In this document: positions 44,020 to 52,650 of the stretch, piece after piece | Layout: each line of letters opens with the position of its first letter | Numbering within the stretch: position 1 is the stretch's first letter | Assembly: GCA_964552675.1 (NCBI GenBank) | Contig: CAZKHJ010000004.1 | Span: 69,166 to 133,165 of the forward strand | Direction of reading: 5' to 3' | DNA: 64,000 bases | From: Sulfurimicrobium sp964552675 | Lineage (GTDB): Bacteria; Pseudomonadota; Gammaproteobacteria; Burkholderiales; Sulfuricellaceae | The notes under the pieces: generated by a model | The model's input: only the letters and a program-made list of their open reading frames with translations | Told to the model about the DNA's origin: nothing | The model's database searches: none | Program-made: the position numbers and the translations under genes

Positions 44020-46313
44020 ATCAAAATAGCAAGGCCGCAAAAAAAAGCGGTAAAACTCAGGATCCACATTTCGAGCGCGAGAGCCGGAATTATGAAAAGC
44101 CCCTGCCGAGCAGGGAATTTGTTCTCCAGGTGCTGGAGGAGCAGGGCGCACCCGTCAGTGATGAAAAGCTGATCAAACTGCTTGGCCTGGATAAGGAAGA
44201 AGCGGACATCTTCTCACGCCGCCTGCGGGCGATGGAGCGTGATGGGCAGATCATGCGCAATCGCAAGAATGCCATCTGCCTGATGGAAAAACTGGACCTG
44301 ATCAAGGGCACGGTACAGGGGCATGCCGATGGTTTCGGCTTTCTGGTGCCCGATGATGGCAGCCCGGACCTGTTTCTCTCCGGCAAGCAGATGGACAAGG
44401 TGCTGCACGGTGACCGCGTCATGGCGCGGCAGATCGGCGTGGACCGGCGCGGTCGCCCGGAAGGCAGCATTGTCGAAGTGCTGGAGCATGTCAACACGCT
44501 GCTGGTGGGACGGCTCCATGTCGAACACGGGATTCTGTTCGTCACTGCCGAGAACAAGCGTATCAGCCAGGAAATCCTGATCGAGCCTGGTTCCGACAAG
44601 GGTGCCCAGCCTGGCCAGGTGGTGATGGTGGAACTGGTCGAGCAGCCCTCCAAGCATAACCGGCCGATCGGTCGGGTAGCCGAGGTGCTGGGCAACTATG
44701 CCGATCCTGGCATGGAAATCGAGATCGCCCTGCGCAAGCACAATCTGCCCAATGAGTTTCCGCTGGAGGTGGCGCAGGCGGCGAAGAAACTCAAGCCCAA
44801 GGTACAGAAGAAGGATTATGAGGGCCGCGAGGATATCCGCGATCTGCCGCTGGTGACCATTGATGGCGAGACCGCGCGAGATTTCGATGATGCGGTGTTC
44901 TGCAAGCCCTTGGGCAAAGGCTGGAAACTGCTGGGCAAGGGCGGCTGGAAGCTGTATGTGGCAATTGCCGACGTGAGTCATTACGTCAAGCCGGGCGAGC
45001 CGCTGGACAAGGAAGCGATCGAACGCGGCAATTCGGTGTATTTCCCGCGCCGGGTGATCCCCATGCTGCCGGAAGAACTTTCCAATGGACTATGCTCGAT
45101 CAATCCCAATGTGGAACGGCTGTGCATGGTGTGTGAGATGGACATCAACAGCAGCGGCGAGGTCAAGAAATACCGTTTCTATCCGGCGGTGATGAATTCG
45201 CACAAGCGCTTTACCTACACCACGGTGGCCGAGATGCTGGCTGATCCCAAGGGCAAGGCGGCGAAGGAAAATGAGGAACTGCTGCCGCACATCCTGGAGC
45301 TGGAAAAGCTCTACCGGGTGCTGGTCAAGGCAAGAGCCAAGCGTGGCGCGATTGACTTTGAAACCATCGAAACCCAGATGATCTTCAATGATCAGGGCAA
45401 GATCGACCGTATCGTCCCGGTGCATCGCAACGATGCCCACCGCCTGATCGAGGAGTGCATGCTGGCAGCCAACGTGTGCGCCTCGGAGTTTCTCAAAAAG
45501 CACAAACATCCCGCGCTGTACCGTATCCACGAAGGGCCGACGCCAGAGAAACTGACCAATCTGCGCGAGTTTCTGGCTGAATTCGGCCTCGATCTGGGGG
45601 GCGGGGATGACCCTCATGCCAAGGACTATGCCAAGCTGCTGGAACGGATCAAGGATCGGCCCGATGCGCAGCTGCTGCAAACGGTGATGTTGCGTTCGCT
45701 GCGCCAGGCAGTGTATAGCCCGGACAACGTGGGCCATTTCGGGCTGGCTTACGAAAACTATACCCATTTCACTTCCCCGATCCGGCGCTATCCCGATTTG
45801 CTGGTGCACCGTTCCATCAAGGCTGCGCTCAAGAGCGAGAAATACAAGCCCGGCAAGTGGGACGAGCTAGGTATGCACTGTTCCATGACCGAGCGCCGTG
45901 CCGATGAGGCCACGCGCGATGTGGAAAACTGGCTCAAGTGCTATTTCATGCAGGACAAGGTCGGCGAGGTGTTCAGCGGCACCATCAGCGGAGTGACCGG
46001 CTTCGGCGTCTTTGTCGCGCTGGATGAAATCTATGCCGAGGGCCTGGTGCATGTGACCGATTTGGGTGACGAATATTTCCATTTTGATACTGCCCGCCAC
46101 CAGATGGTGGGGGAACGTACCGGCAAGCGCTTCCGTCTGGGTGACCGGTTGCAGGTGAAAGTTGCACGTGTGGATCTGGAAACCAGCAAGGTTGATTTCA
46201 CGCTGGTGAAAGAGGAAGTGGCGCCATCTGTGCAGCCAGCCGGGAGCCGTGCCGCCAAGCCTCGGTCTTCCAGTACGCGCCGCAAGCCGAAAGCAAAGGC
46301 GGGGCAGGAATAA
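44004..46313 (+). CDS. rnr: Ribonuclease R
   Basis: 769 aa. 3'-5' exoribonuclease that degrades structured RNA and takes part in rRNA and tmRNA quality control. N-terminal helix-turn-helix-like region, two cold-shock domains (GTVQGHADGFGFLVPDDG), an RNB catalytic domain with DGETARDFDDAV, an S1 domain (EVFSGTISGVTGFGVFVALDE), and a basic C-terminal tail. It forms a pair with rlmB, sharing a base at the junction. Confidence 0.96.
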   Translation: MKLLSNQNSKAAKKSGKTQDPHFERESRNYEKPLPSREFVLQVLEEQGAPVSDEKLIKLLGLDKEEADIFSRRLRAMERDGQIMRNRKNAICLMEKLDLIKGTVQGHADGFGFLVPDDGSPDLFLSGKQMDKVLHGDRVMARQIGVDRRGRPEGSIVEVLEHVNTLLVGRLHVEHGILFVTAENKRISQEILIEPGSDKGAQPGQVVMVELVEQPSKHNRPIGRVAEVLGNYADPGMEIEIALRKHNLPNEFPLEVAQAAKKLKPKVQKKDYEGREDIRDLPLVTIDGETARDFDDAVFCKPLGKGWKLLGKGGWKLYVAIADVSHYVKPGEPLDKEAIERGNSVYFPRRVIPMLPEELSNGLCSINPNVERLCMVCEMDINSSGEVKKYRFYPAVMNSHKRFTYTTVAEMLADPKGKAAKENEELLPHILELEKLYRVLVKARAKRGAIDFETIETQMIFNDQGKIDRIVPVHRNDAHRLIEECMLAANVCASEFLKKHKHPALYRIHEGPTPEKLTNLREFLAEFGLDLGGGDDPHAKDYAKLLERIKDRPDAQLLQTVMLRSLRQAVYSPDNVGHFGLAYENYTHFTSPIRRYPDLLVHRSIKAALKSEKYKPGKWDELGMHCSMTERRADEATRDVENWLKCYFMQDKVGEVFSGTISGVTGFGVFVALDEIYAEGLVHVTDLGDEYFHFDTARHQMVGERTGKRFRLGDRLQVKVARVDLETSKVDFTLVKEEVAPSVQPAGSRAAKPRSSSTRRKPKAKAGQE

Positions 46314-47050
46314 TGACCCAGACGCTCTTGATCCATGGTTTTCATGCCATCAACAGCCGTTTGCGCCAGAGCCCGGCTAGCATGGTGGAGATTTATCTGG
46401 ATCAGGAACGCCATGACCAGCGTTCGCGCGATTTGTCGCAGCTAGCCGAAAATCATGGCGTGCGGGTGATTCAGGTGTCCCGTCAGCGCCTCGACGGCAT
46501 GGCCCCGGATGGCCGCCATCAAGGAGTTGTAGCGAAGGCGACGGTTGGCCCCGTTCTGCCCCATACGCTGGATGGCGTGCTGGAAGGTTTGACTGAGCCA
46601 GCCTTGCTGCTGGTGCTGGATGGCGTACAGGATCCGCACAATCTGGGAGCCTGTCTGCGTGTTGCGGATGCCATGGGTGCTCATGCCGTGATTGCGCCCA
46701 GGGACCGTGCGGCAGGCCTGAATCCAACGGTCCGCAAGGTGGCTTCGGGCGCGGCGGAAACCGTTCCTTTTATCACCGTGACCAATCTGGCGCGTACCTT
46801 GCGTGAGTTACAGGAACTGGGGGTCTGGGTGGTGGGAACTGCGGGTGAAGCCAGTAAGGATCTGTTTGGCATGAAACTCAATGGTCCCCTTGCCTTGGTG
46901 CTGGGGGCTGAAGGGGAAGGGTTGCGGCGCCTGACGCGGGAGAACTGCGACGAACTGGTGCGGATTCCCATGTTCGGCCAAGTGGAAAGCCTTAATGTTT
47001 CTGTAGCGGCGGGAATTTGTCTGTTCGAGGCGCGCCGTCAGCGGAATTGA
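46313..47050 (+). CDS. rlmB: 23S rRNA (guanosine-2251-2'-O)-methyltransferase
   Basis: 245 aa, SPOUT/TrmH family with N-terminal RNA-binding domain (IHGFHAINSRLRQSP). Knotted catalytic domain motifs: LDGVQDPHNLGACLRVADAMG, LVLGAEGEGLRRLTRENCD and IPMFGQVESLNVSVAAGICLFE. Translationally coupled to rnr, as in many proteobacteria. Confidence 0.96.
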   Translation: MTQTLLIHGFHAINSRLRQSPASMVEIYLDQERHDQRSRDLSQLAENHGVRVIQVSRQRLDGMAPDGRHQGVVAKATVGPVLPHTLDGVLEGLTEPALLLVLDGVQDPHNLGACLRVADAMGAHAVIAPRDRAAGLNPTVRKVASGAAETVPFITVTNLARTLRELQELGVWVVGTAGEASKDLFGMKLNGPLALVLGAEGEGLRRLTRENCDELVRIPMFGQVESLNVSVAAGICLFEARRQRN

Positions 47051-47051
47051 T

Positions 47052-48000
47052 TTACCTTTTGGGTGAGGGGCGGGCTGGCGCCCAGTTTTCCAGCGAACGG
47101 CGGCGCAAGCGGCGGGCGATAAAATAGCCCATCCCGGTGATCAGAAATACCGGGCCGGCAAGCCAGTAACCATTCCAGCTGAGCCCGGGTTTTTTGGATG
47201 GGGCTGGTGTCTGCTGCATCGAAGCCATGATCTTGTTTTGCAGGGCGACCGTTTTTTGCATTTCGGCCAGTCTGGTTTCCAGTTTTTCCAGTTGGGCCCG
47301 CATGGCCAGAAACTGTGCGGTTTTATCATCGAGCTCTTTCATCAGCTCTTTTTCCCGCTGCTGCAAGCGCTCTTTTTCGGTCTGCTCCGCTTTTACTTGT
47401 GTTTCCCCCACGCCTGATATGACTTTCAGCCTGTCCTGCCCTGGCGCAGAAGAAGATCTGCCTGCTTTCCGCCTGACTGTATTTTTTGCCATTGCCTGGG
47501 GAGGACGTTCAGTGGCCTGAGGGGGGGGGCGTAATAAATTTTTCCGGTTCGGCTTTCCATGAGACATCGTCATCAGAGGGTAATGCTTCCGGCTCACCCA
47601 GAGATTTTGTGTCATAGGCAGGAGGGTCGAGCAGAACGGTGTATTCGCGCACCAGGCGCCCCTGTTCCTGGCAGCCACTCTGGATGACAACGATGAGATA
47701 TGGTTCATTAAGGGCATGGGTCCCGGCAATCAGCAATTTAGGGGCGCTTTTCTGTCCCGTCAGGGAAAGCCGGGCGCGGCGCAGATATACCATGCCGTCC
47801 TGAGGTGGCGGCGGGGAAAGGTGCAGGCAGGCGAGGTCGATTTCCTCGTTTGTTGCGCTTTGCAGGGGTATGGTTGCCCGTAACGGCTCACCCAGAGACG
47901 ATTGAATGTTGATTTCACCCAGCCCGACAGCCATCCCCTGCGGCGATGTCAGCAATACGGCAGCAACAAGGACAAAGATACGGGGGATCCGGATTTTCAC
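47052..48000 (-). pseudogene. FimV-like protein, frame broken at a C9 run
   Basis: Starts at 48000: signal peptide, then a FimV N-terminal domain (GLGEINIQSSLGEPLRATIPL, residues about 25-135). This frame stops at 47509, after 163 residues. Directly past a run of nine C (plus-strand G9, 47521-47529) the other frame continues with a Pro-rich linker, a coiled coil (about 47150-47330) and a C-terminal membrane helix with basic tail, ending at 47052. One C fewer would give a single protein of about 315 aa reading TPPPQATERPP across the join. FimV-like proteins bind peptidoglycan and help assemble pili or polar structures; this one is short and has no LysM. It may be phase-variable, a real pseudogene, or a sequencing error. 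Confidence 0.75.
47521..47529. repeat. G9 homopolymer at the FimV-like frame break
   Basis: Nine G on the plus strand, at the exact point where the two halves of the FimV-like gene change frame. Tracts of this kind are classical slipped-strand mutation sites. Confidence 0.8.
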
Positions 48001-48106
48001 TGTGCTTACCTCAGCGGAGAAACAGATTCCTTAATGGTTCGGCGCCAGCGGATACTATGCTGCATTACAAAGTTTTAACCATTATGCGCCGCCAGTGATT
48101 GATTCA

Positions 48107-48643
48107 TCAAGACCATCCTGCAGCGCCCAGGGCACGCCGGGTTTCATCCATGGCGGCATACTCTTGCTGGTCAATGCCGGCCGCCTTGAAGTCGAGGCAA
48201 TCGGGATAGGGACTGGCGTCCTGGGCACGCTGTTTTTCCTGCTGGCACCACGTTTCCAGCCAGCCTGCAGCGCGGGCCAGATGTTCCGATCCGGCCTGCT
48301 GCGCGGCCAGTGCGACTGCCTGCCAGAAACCATTGCGTGACAGTGACCCATGCGCGCGCACGATGGCATACCGATCCTGCGTTGCCAGCGCTGTCTGCAG
48401 CATGGAGGCAGTTTCCTGCAGCAGGTTTTCACGTGCTATGGCTGCATGGCGTTCGAGCGTCGCCTGAATGTCGCGGTAGGCAGGGGCAGCCTGGTCTCCC
48501 GGTGGTGCGTATGTGGTAATAAGGGTTTGCAAGGCCATCAGGGCGGTGAGCAAATGAGCCGGGTTTCGTGCCTGTGCCTTCAATTCGCAGCAATGCTTAT
48601 CGATGCCATCCGCGGTGAGGGTAAGTTGAAGGATTTGCGTCAT
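48107..48643 (-). CDS. Unknown helical protein, paired with the FmdE-like gene
   Basis: 178 aa, no signal peptide or membrane helix; predicted almost wholly helical. Contains a CC pair near residue 18 (IDKHCCELKAQ) and single cysteines near the C-terminus (WLETWCQQEK, YPDCLDFKAAG). I do not recognise a family. It lies 6 bp downstream of the FmdE-like gene on the same strand, so the two are almost certainly co-transcribed and may act together. Confidence 0.7.
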   Translation of the reverse strand: MTQILQLTLTADGIDKHCCELKAQARNPAHLLTALMALQTLITTYAPPGDQAAPAYRDIQATLERHAAIARENLLQETASMLQTALATQDRYAIVRAHGSLSRNGFWQAVALAAQQAGSEHLARAAGWLETWCQQEKQRAQDASPYPDCLDFKAAGIDQQEYAAMDETRRALGAAGWS

Positions 48644-48649
48644 GATGGA

Positions 48650-49270
48650 TCAGGCGATAGCGGTGACAGGGGATAGTCTTACCAGCCCCGGCATGTCGGG
48701 GTGATCGATCAGGATGCGCCTCACCCGTTCCTGCCATAAATGGGCAAATTGCGTTTTTTCTTCCGTGCTGGCTACGTGAGCCAGTACTTTCTGCATTAGC
48801 GCTTTCATTTCTGCAGCGGGTGGCACCAGTTCCGGATGGTAGGAAACTTCGACGGCGGCATGATTGTCGAGCCGGGTGAATTTGATCTCGGCTGGCATGT
48901 CGTGCTTGAAGGCAAGCAGGTGGCGGCGGTCAAAGCTGCCCGCGATACCCTTGAATCCGCCTTCCTGCATTGCGCCAGTGAGCAGGCTGACAATGTTTGC
49001 GATTACCCCGGTGACGCCGTTCTCAGCAGGGTCGCGAAATTCGGCGCGAATGCCGCCACGCTCGGGAGTGCTGGCGGGATACAGTGCTTGCAGGGCGCGT
49101 GCTGTCATCAGCCAGGCGCCGGCCACAGTGGGGCAGGAATGTCCGGCCAGCTTGACGGCGTCAAGGTAGGTGTAAGCAATCAGGCCGCCGTCGATGGCGC
49201 CGAGAAATTCGGCGAGCCCGTCATGCAGGGTGATGGTTTCGACTCGGTTGAAAAATTCGGGGTAGTGCAT
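48650..49270 (-). CDS. FmdE-like protein
   Basis: 206 aa from the ATG at 49270, which has GGAGAG at good spacing; an in-frame upstream start lacks one. The core motif GHSCPTVAGAW (about 43-53) resembles the GH-x-CP...G signature of FmdE, a protein named after formylmethanofuran dehydrogenase operons, whose relatives bind metal. Following segments (ENGVTGVIANIVSLLTGAMQEGGFKGI) fit the same fold. This bacterium shows no methanofuran genes here, so the substrate is unknown. It heads a two-gene unit with the 178-aa helical protein. Confidence 0.65.
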   Translation of the reverse strand: MHYPEFFNRVETITLHDGLAEFLGAIDGGLIAYTYLDAVKLAGHSCPTVAGAWLMTARALQALYPASTPERGGIRAEFRDPAENGVTGVIANIVSLLTGAMQEGGFKGIAGSFDRRHLLAFKHDMPAEIKFTRLDNHAAVEVSYHPELVPPAAEMKALMQKVLAHVASTEEKTQFAHLWQERVRRILIDHPDMPGLVRLSPVTAIA

Positions 49271-49464
49271 AAAGTCTCTCCGGGCGGGATGGTTGCACAG
49301 GATTTTGCCTTGCCTGATGCCAGCAGTCATTGATCAGGGATAATTTTTCTTCCGCACGGGGGGTGCGCTCATAATCTGGAGAGGGCTCGCAGATGGCGTG
49401 GTTTCGGCGCCAGACGCGCTTTTCATGGTATCTTTCGGCTTTGTTTTAGACTCGATTGAATGGC

Positions 49465-49971
49465 ATGAAGAAACAGTGGCTCCCTTTTTTACTCGCATTC
49501 GTGTTGCCCCTGATTTTGATCTACTGGTGGTGGGGGGGCTTCAACCCGGTGAGCTTTGAAATTGCCCGGCGTGGCCCCTACCATTTCGCCTATGTGACAC
49601 AGAAGGGCGACTATTCAAAGCTGCCGGAAAAGCAGCAGGAAGTGCGGGGGCGTTTGCTGCAGCAGGGCGTGACGCCCGGAGCACCAGTAACATTGCTGCT
49701 GAACGATCCCCGTACCACTCCCAAGCGCGATTGGACCGCTCAGGTCGGTTATCTGGTGGATGCACAGGCCAGAGTCAGCGAGCCGCTTTCTCTCGGGGAT
49801 GTGCCGGCGCGTCAGGTGCTGATAGTAAAAGTCAGGGCACAGCTCCTTCTGGCGCCAGGAAGGGCCTATGCCGCCCTGATCGGATATCTGGAGGAACACC
49901 GGATGAAATTTGGCCTGCCCACGGTGGAACTTTATCAGGATGGAGTGCTGACCGTGGAAATGAGCATATAA
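49465..49971 (+). CDS. Membrane-anchored GyrI-like domain protein
   Basis: 168 aa from the ATG at 49465. One N-terminal membrane helix (about 5-24; LPFLLAFVLPLILIYWWWGG), then a soluble domain with GPYHFAYVTQKGDYSKL and ARQVLIVKVRAQLLLAPGRAYAALIGYLEEH that resembles the GyrI/BacTr effector-binding fold. The C-terminus ends YQDGVLTVEMSI. Function unknown. It lies 7 bp before the CobD-like gene and may be in the same unit. Confidence 0.65.
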   Translation: MKKQWLPFLLAFVLPLILIYWWWGGFNPVSFEIARRGPYHFAYVTQKGDYSKLPEKQQEVRGRLLQQGVTPGAPVTLLLNDPRTTPKRDWTAQVGYLVDAQARVSEPLSLGDVPARQVLIVKVRAQLLLAPGRAYAALIGYLEEHRMKFGLPTVELYQDGVLTVEMSI

Positions 49972-49978
49972 AAAGGCG

Positions 49979-50902
49979 ATGAATTTTCTTGCATTGCTTG
50001 CTGCGCTGCTGCTGGAATATTTTCGTCCGCTGGCGGCATATTATCGTGCTTCCCCCTGGTTTTCCCGCTATGCTTGTTCTCTGGAACGCTTGTTCAATGC
50101 CGGCGAACGCCGTCATGGCGCGCTGGCATGGCTGCTGGCAGTGGTGCCGCCGGTGGTGCTGGCGGCGCTGGTTAATGCGTATCTGAACCAGCTTGCATCC
50201 TTGCTGGGCGCCTTGTGGGGCGGCGCGATCCTGTATCTGCTCATGGGATTCCGCGCTTCGAGCGTGAATGCGACCAATATTGCCGCCTCCCTGCGTCGTC
50301 AGGAACTGGACGAAGCGCGGTTCCTGCTGGGACAATGGCTGGAACGGGATGGTTCTTCCCTGTCCGCCGCCGAGGTGGCCCGGCTGGGTATCGAAAATGT
50401 CCTGAGCGATGCATACCGGCATCTGTTCGGGGTGATGATCTGGTTTGCGGCATTCGGGCCTGGCGGTGCAGTGCTGTATCACCTGTCCCGGATGCTCGAT
50501 GAGAAATGGGGTGAGCTGGACGCAAAGGAATCCGGCGATTTCGGAAAATTTGCGGCAGGGGTTTTCATCTGGCTGGACTGGATTCCCCTGCGCCTGACCG
50601 CGATCAGCTTTGCCATTGTGGGTGATTTCGAGGATGCCATGTATTGCTGGCGTTCGCAGGCGCAACAATGGACCCGGCGTGGCCTGGGAATTATCCTGGC
50701 CAGCGGTGCCGGTGCCATGGGCGTAAAGCTGGGCGATTCTGTTTCCGGCCTGGGCGAGATCGAACTCCGCCCCGAACTGGGCCTGGGCGACGAGGCCGAT
50801 GCGGATTACCTCGATAGTGCCATCGGCATGGTGTGGCGGGCCTTGGTATTATGGCTGGTGTTGCTGTTATTGCTTAACCTGGCTCGCTGGAGTGGCGCAT
50901 AA
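49979..50902 (+). CDS. CobD/CbiB family membrane protein
   Basis: 307 aa with about five hydrophobic segments. Matches the CobD/CbiB family (adenosylcobinamide-phosphate synthase-like) by its overall layout and by RLGIENVLSDAYRHLFGVMIWFAAFGPGGAVLYHLSRMLDEKWG. No other corrinoid-synthesis genes are in the window apart from the CobC-like gene directly downstream. In betaproteobacteria such CobD-like proteins can be stand-alone and of uncertain function; some are annotated as AmpE/regulatory-type proteins. Confidence 0.75.
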   Translation: MNFLALLAALLLEYFRPLAAYYRASPWFSRYACSLERLFNAGERRHGALAWLLAVVPPVVLAALVNAYLNQLASLLGALWGGAILYLLMGFRASSVNATNIAASLRRQELDEARFLLGQWLERDGSSLSAAEVARLGIENVLSDAYRHLFGVMIWFAAFGPGGAVLYHLSRMLDEKWGELDAKESGDFGKFAAGVFIWLDWIPLRLTAISFAIVGDFEDAMYCWRSQAQQWTRRGLGIILASGAGAMGVKLGDSVSGLGEIELRPELGLGDEADADYLDSAIGMVWRALVLWLVLLLLLNLARWSGA

Positions 50903-50926
50903 CTTATTGTTTTTGGAAATATAAAT

Positions 50927-51529
50927 ATGAAAATCACAATGATCGACCTTATTCGCCATGGTGAACCAGTTGGCGGCAAGAAATATCGCGGCCAGAGCAA
51001 CGACCCCCTCAGCGAAAAAGGCTGGGAGCAGATGTGGTCGGCGGTGGGCGAGCATCATCCGTGGCAGCATATCGTCACTTCCCCCTTGTCGCGCTGTGCT
51101 GATTTTGCCCATGCCCTGGCGCAGAAATGGCAGCTCCCGGTGAGTGAGGATGCGCGCCTGATGGAGCTGGGTTTTGGCGAATGGGAAGGCAGGACGCCGC
51201 AGGAGTTGATGGAGAATGATCCAGACGCCCTGCTTAATTTCTGGCGAGATCCCATGCATCACCATCCGGTTGGCGCAGAGCCGCTATCCGAGTTCGCTGC
51301 CCGGGTCAGTGCGGTATGGCATGTCCTGGTCAAGGAATACAAGGGCGAGCATGTACTGGTGGTCGCTCATGCTGGCGTGATCCGCATGATCATGGCGTAT
51401 GTGCTGGGGATGCCGATGGATCATATTTTCCGCATTCAGGTGGGCAATTCGGGCATTACCCGGATTCATATCGAGGGCGAGGGCAAGACTGCGCTGCCGA
51501 GCCTGCTATTCCACAACGGAACTTTATAG
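50927..51529 (+). CDS. Histidine phosphatase family protein (CobC-like)
   Basis: 200 aa. Phosphoglycerate-mutase-type histidine phosphatase: the RHG motif is LIRHGEPVGG near residue 8, the second catalytic histidine is in VVAHAGVIRMI, and the acidic MELGFGEWEGRT motif matches alpha-ribazole phosphatase. With the upstream CobD-like gene it hints at lower-ligand assembly or corrinoid salvage, but substrate choice cannot be fixed from sequence. Confidence 0.85.
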   Translation: MKITMIDLIRHGEPVGGKKYRGQSNDPLSEKGWEQMWSAVGEHHPWQHIVTSPLSRCADFAHALAQKWQLPVSEDARLMELGFGEWEGRTPQELMENDPDALLNFWRDPMHHHPVGAEPLSEFAARVSAVWHVLVKEYKGEHVLVVAHAGVIRMIMAYVLGMPMDHIFRIQVGNSGITRIHIEGEGKTALPSLLFHNGTL

Positions 51530-51541
51530 CTTCTCCGCCCA

Positions 51542-52603
51542 ATGGATATTCACACCAAAACCATCCATGAGCGTATCGACTGGCTGCTTGAACTGGCGCG
51601 CCGGCACTCGGCTTCCTTTTGCAGCCCGGAATCTTTCCTCGCGCGCGAACGCTATCTGGCCGAGCATCCAACCGACATCGTGGTGCTCAAATGCATGGAC
51701 GGGCGCATCAATATTCCTATCGCTACCAACACGCCGACCGGGATTCTGACGCCAATCCGCAATCTGGGCGGCATGTTCAACCTGGGCTGGCCGCACCTCG
51801 GCGAAGTGCTGTCCAATCACGTGCACGACGTGGTATCGCGGGGACGCCGCGTGCTGACCCTGATTACCTATCATTTTTCCAAGGGTGACAAGCATCGTGG
51901 TTGTGCCGGTTTCTGCTATGACACCGAGGCGGCCATCGCGCATACCTATGCCATCAAGCGCCAGGTCGAGCATGTCTTCGGCCGCGGCCATGGTACTGTT
52001 TATCCCATTGTGTGCGGTTTCGAGACGGATGACGATTCCCTCATTCTGCATGGTGACCGGGGGGGCGTACTGGATGTGGCTACACTGGGGCCGCAGGATG
52101 CCAGCACGCTTGGATTGCGGCTGGACGCGCTGTTTCCCGATATGCCGAACCAGGTGCGCCAGGATCTGCTGCCGCTCATTCTCGGCAACATGGCCCATGT
52201 TGCCGAGGTGAGGCAGACCACGCGCACGCTGGATATCGAGCATCGCGAATGGATGATCTGCCTGGGGCGCGGTTTCGATTTCATGCATACGCCCAATATC
52301 GCGCTCATCATCGGCCCCTACAGCCCTGATCTGGCCGACCCGATCCGCAAGGCAGCCGGCATCATCGAGGCCAACATGCGTGCCGGACGCACCCCGGACG
52401 ATGGTTTTTTGCTGCTGGCCTCGGTGCCTTATGCCGAGATCGGTGTAGATCGCGCTCGTGCCGAGCTTAAGTCGCGTTTCCTGTCGCAGTTTGCTGCCGA
52501 GGTGATTCGTGCCGAATATCCGCAACTGGCGAGCAAGATGCGGATGCATACCGCAGTACTCAACTGGCGCTCCCGGGCGTTGGAAGAGATTGCCGCCGAC
52601 TGA
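51542..52603 (+). CDS. Beta-carbonic-anhydrase-like protein (divergent, carboxysome-CA type)
   Basis: 353 aa, soluble. The zinc-site pattern of beta-type carbonic anhydrases is visible: C51-x-D53-x-R55 in KCMDGRIN, then H118-x-x-C121 in KHRGCAGF. RNLGGMFN, between the two, fits the family as well. The length and spacing differ from ordinary beta-CAs (about 220 aa) and recall the divergent carboxysomal class, but no carboxysome or Rubisco gene is present. A catalytic CO2/bicarbonate role is an inference; a bicarbonate-binding regulator or other zinc enzyme is possible. It lies 12 bp after the CobC-like gene and is followed by nadE. Confidence 0.65.
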   Translation: MDIHTKTIHERIDWLLELARRHSASFCSPESFLARERYLAEHPTDIVVLKCMDGRINIPIATNTPTGILTPIRNLGGMFNLGWPHLGEVLSNHVHDVVSRGRRVLTLITYHFSKGDKHRGCAGFCYDTEAAIAHTYAIKRQVEHVFGRGHGTVYPIVCGFETDDDSLILHGDRGGVLDVATLGPQDASTLGLRLDALFPDMPNQVRQDLLPLILGNMAHVAEVRQTTRTLDIEHREWMICLGRGFDFMHTPNIALIIGPYSPDLADPIRKAAGIIEANMRAGRTPDDGFLLLASVPYAEIGVDRARAELKSRFLSQFAAEVIRAEYPQLASKMRMHTAVLNWRSRALEEIAAD

Positions 52604-52617
52604 TTTTGCGGTGACGA

Positions 52618-52623
52618 TATAAT
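52618..52623 (+). promoter_or_regulatory. Possible -10 box for nadE
   Basis: A perfect TATAAT 27 bp before the preferred nadE start (52651) and 6 bp before an alternative ATG (52630). No good -35 at 17 bp was seen. If used, it supports the downstream start. Confidence 0.35.
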
Positions 52624-52650
52624 CCGCGCATGACTGACCCGAATGAACGC

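Noticed and set aside
49271..49464. Divergent promoter pair between the FmdE-like and GyrI-like genes
   Set aside because: The 194-bp spacer must hold promoters, but no hexamer pair with acceptable spacing stood out, so none is reported.
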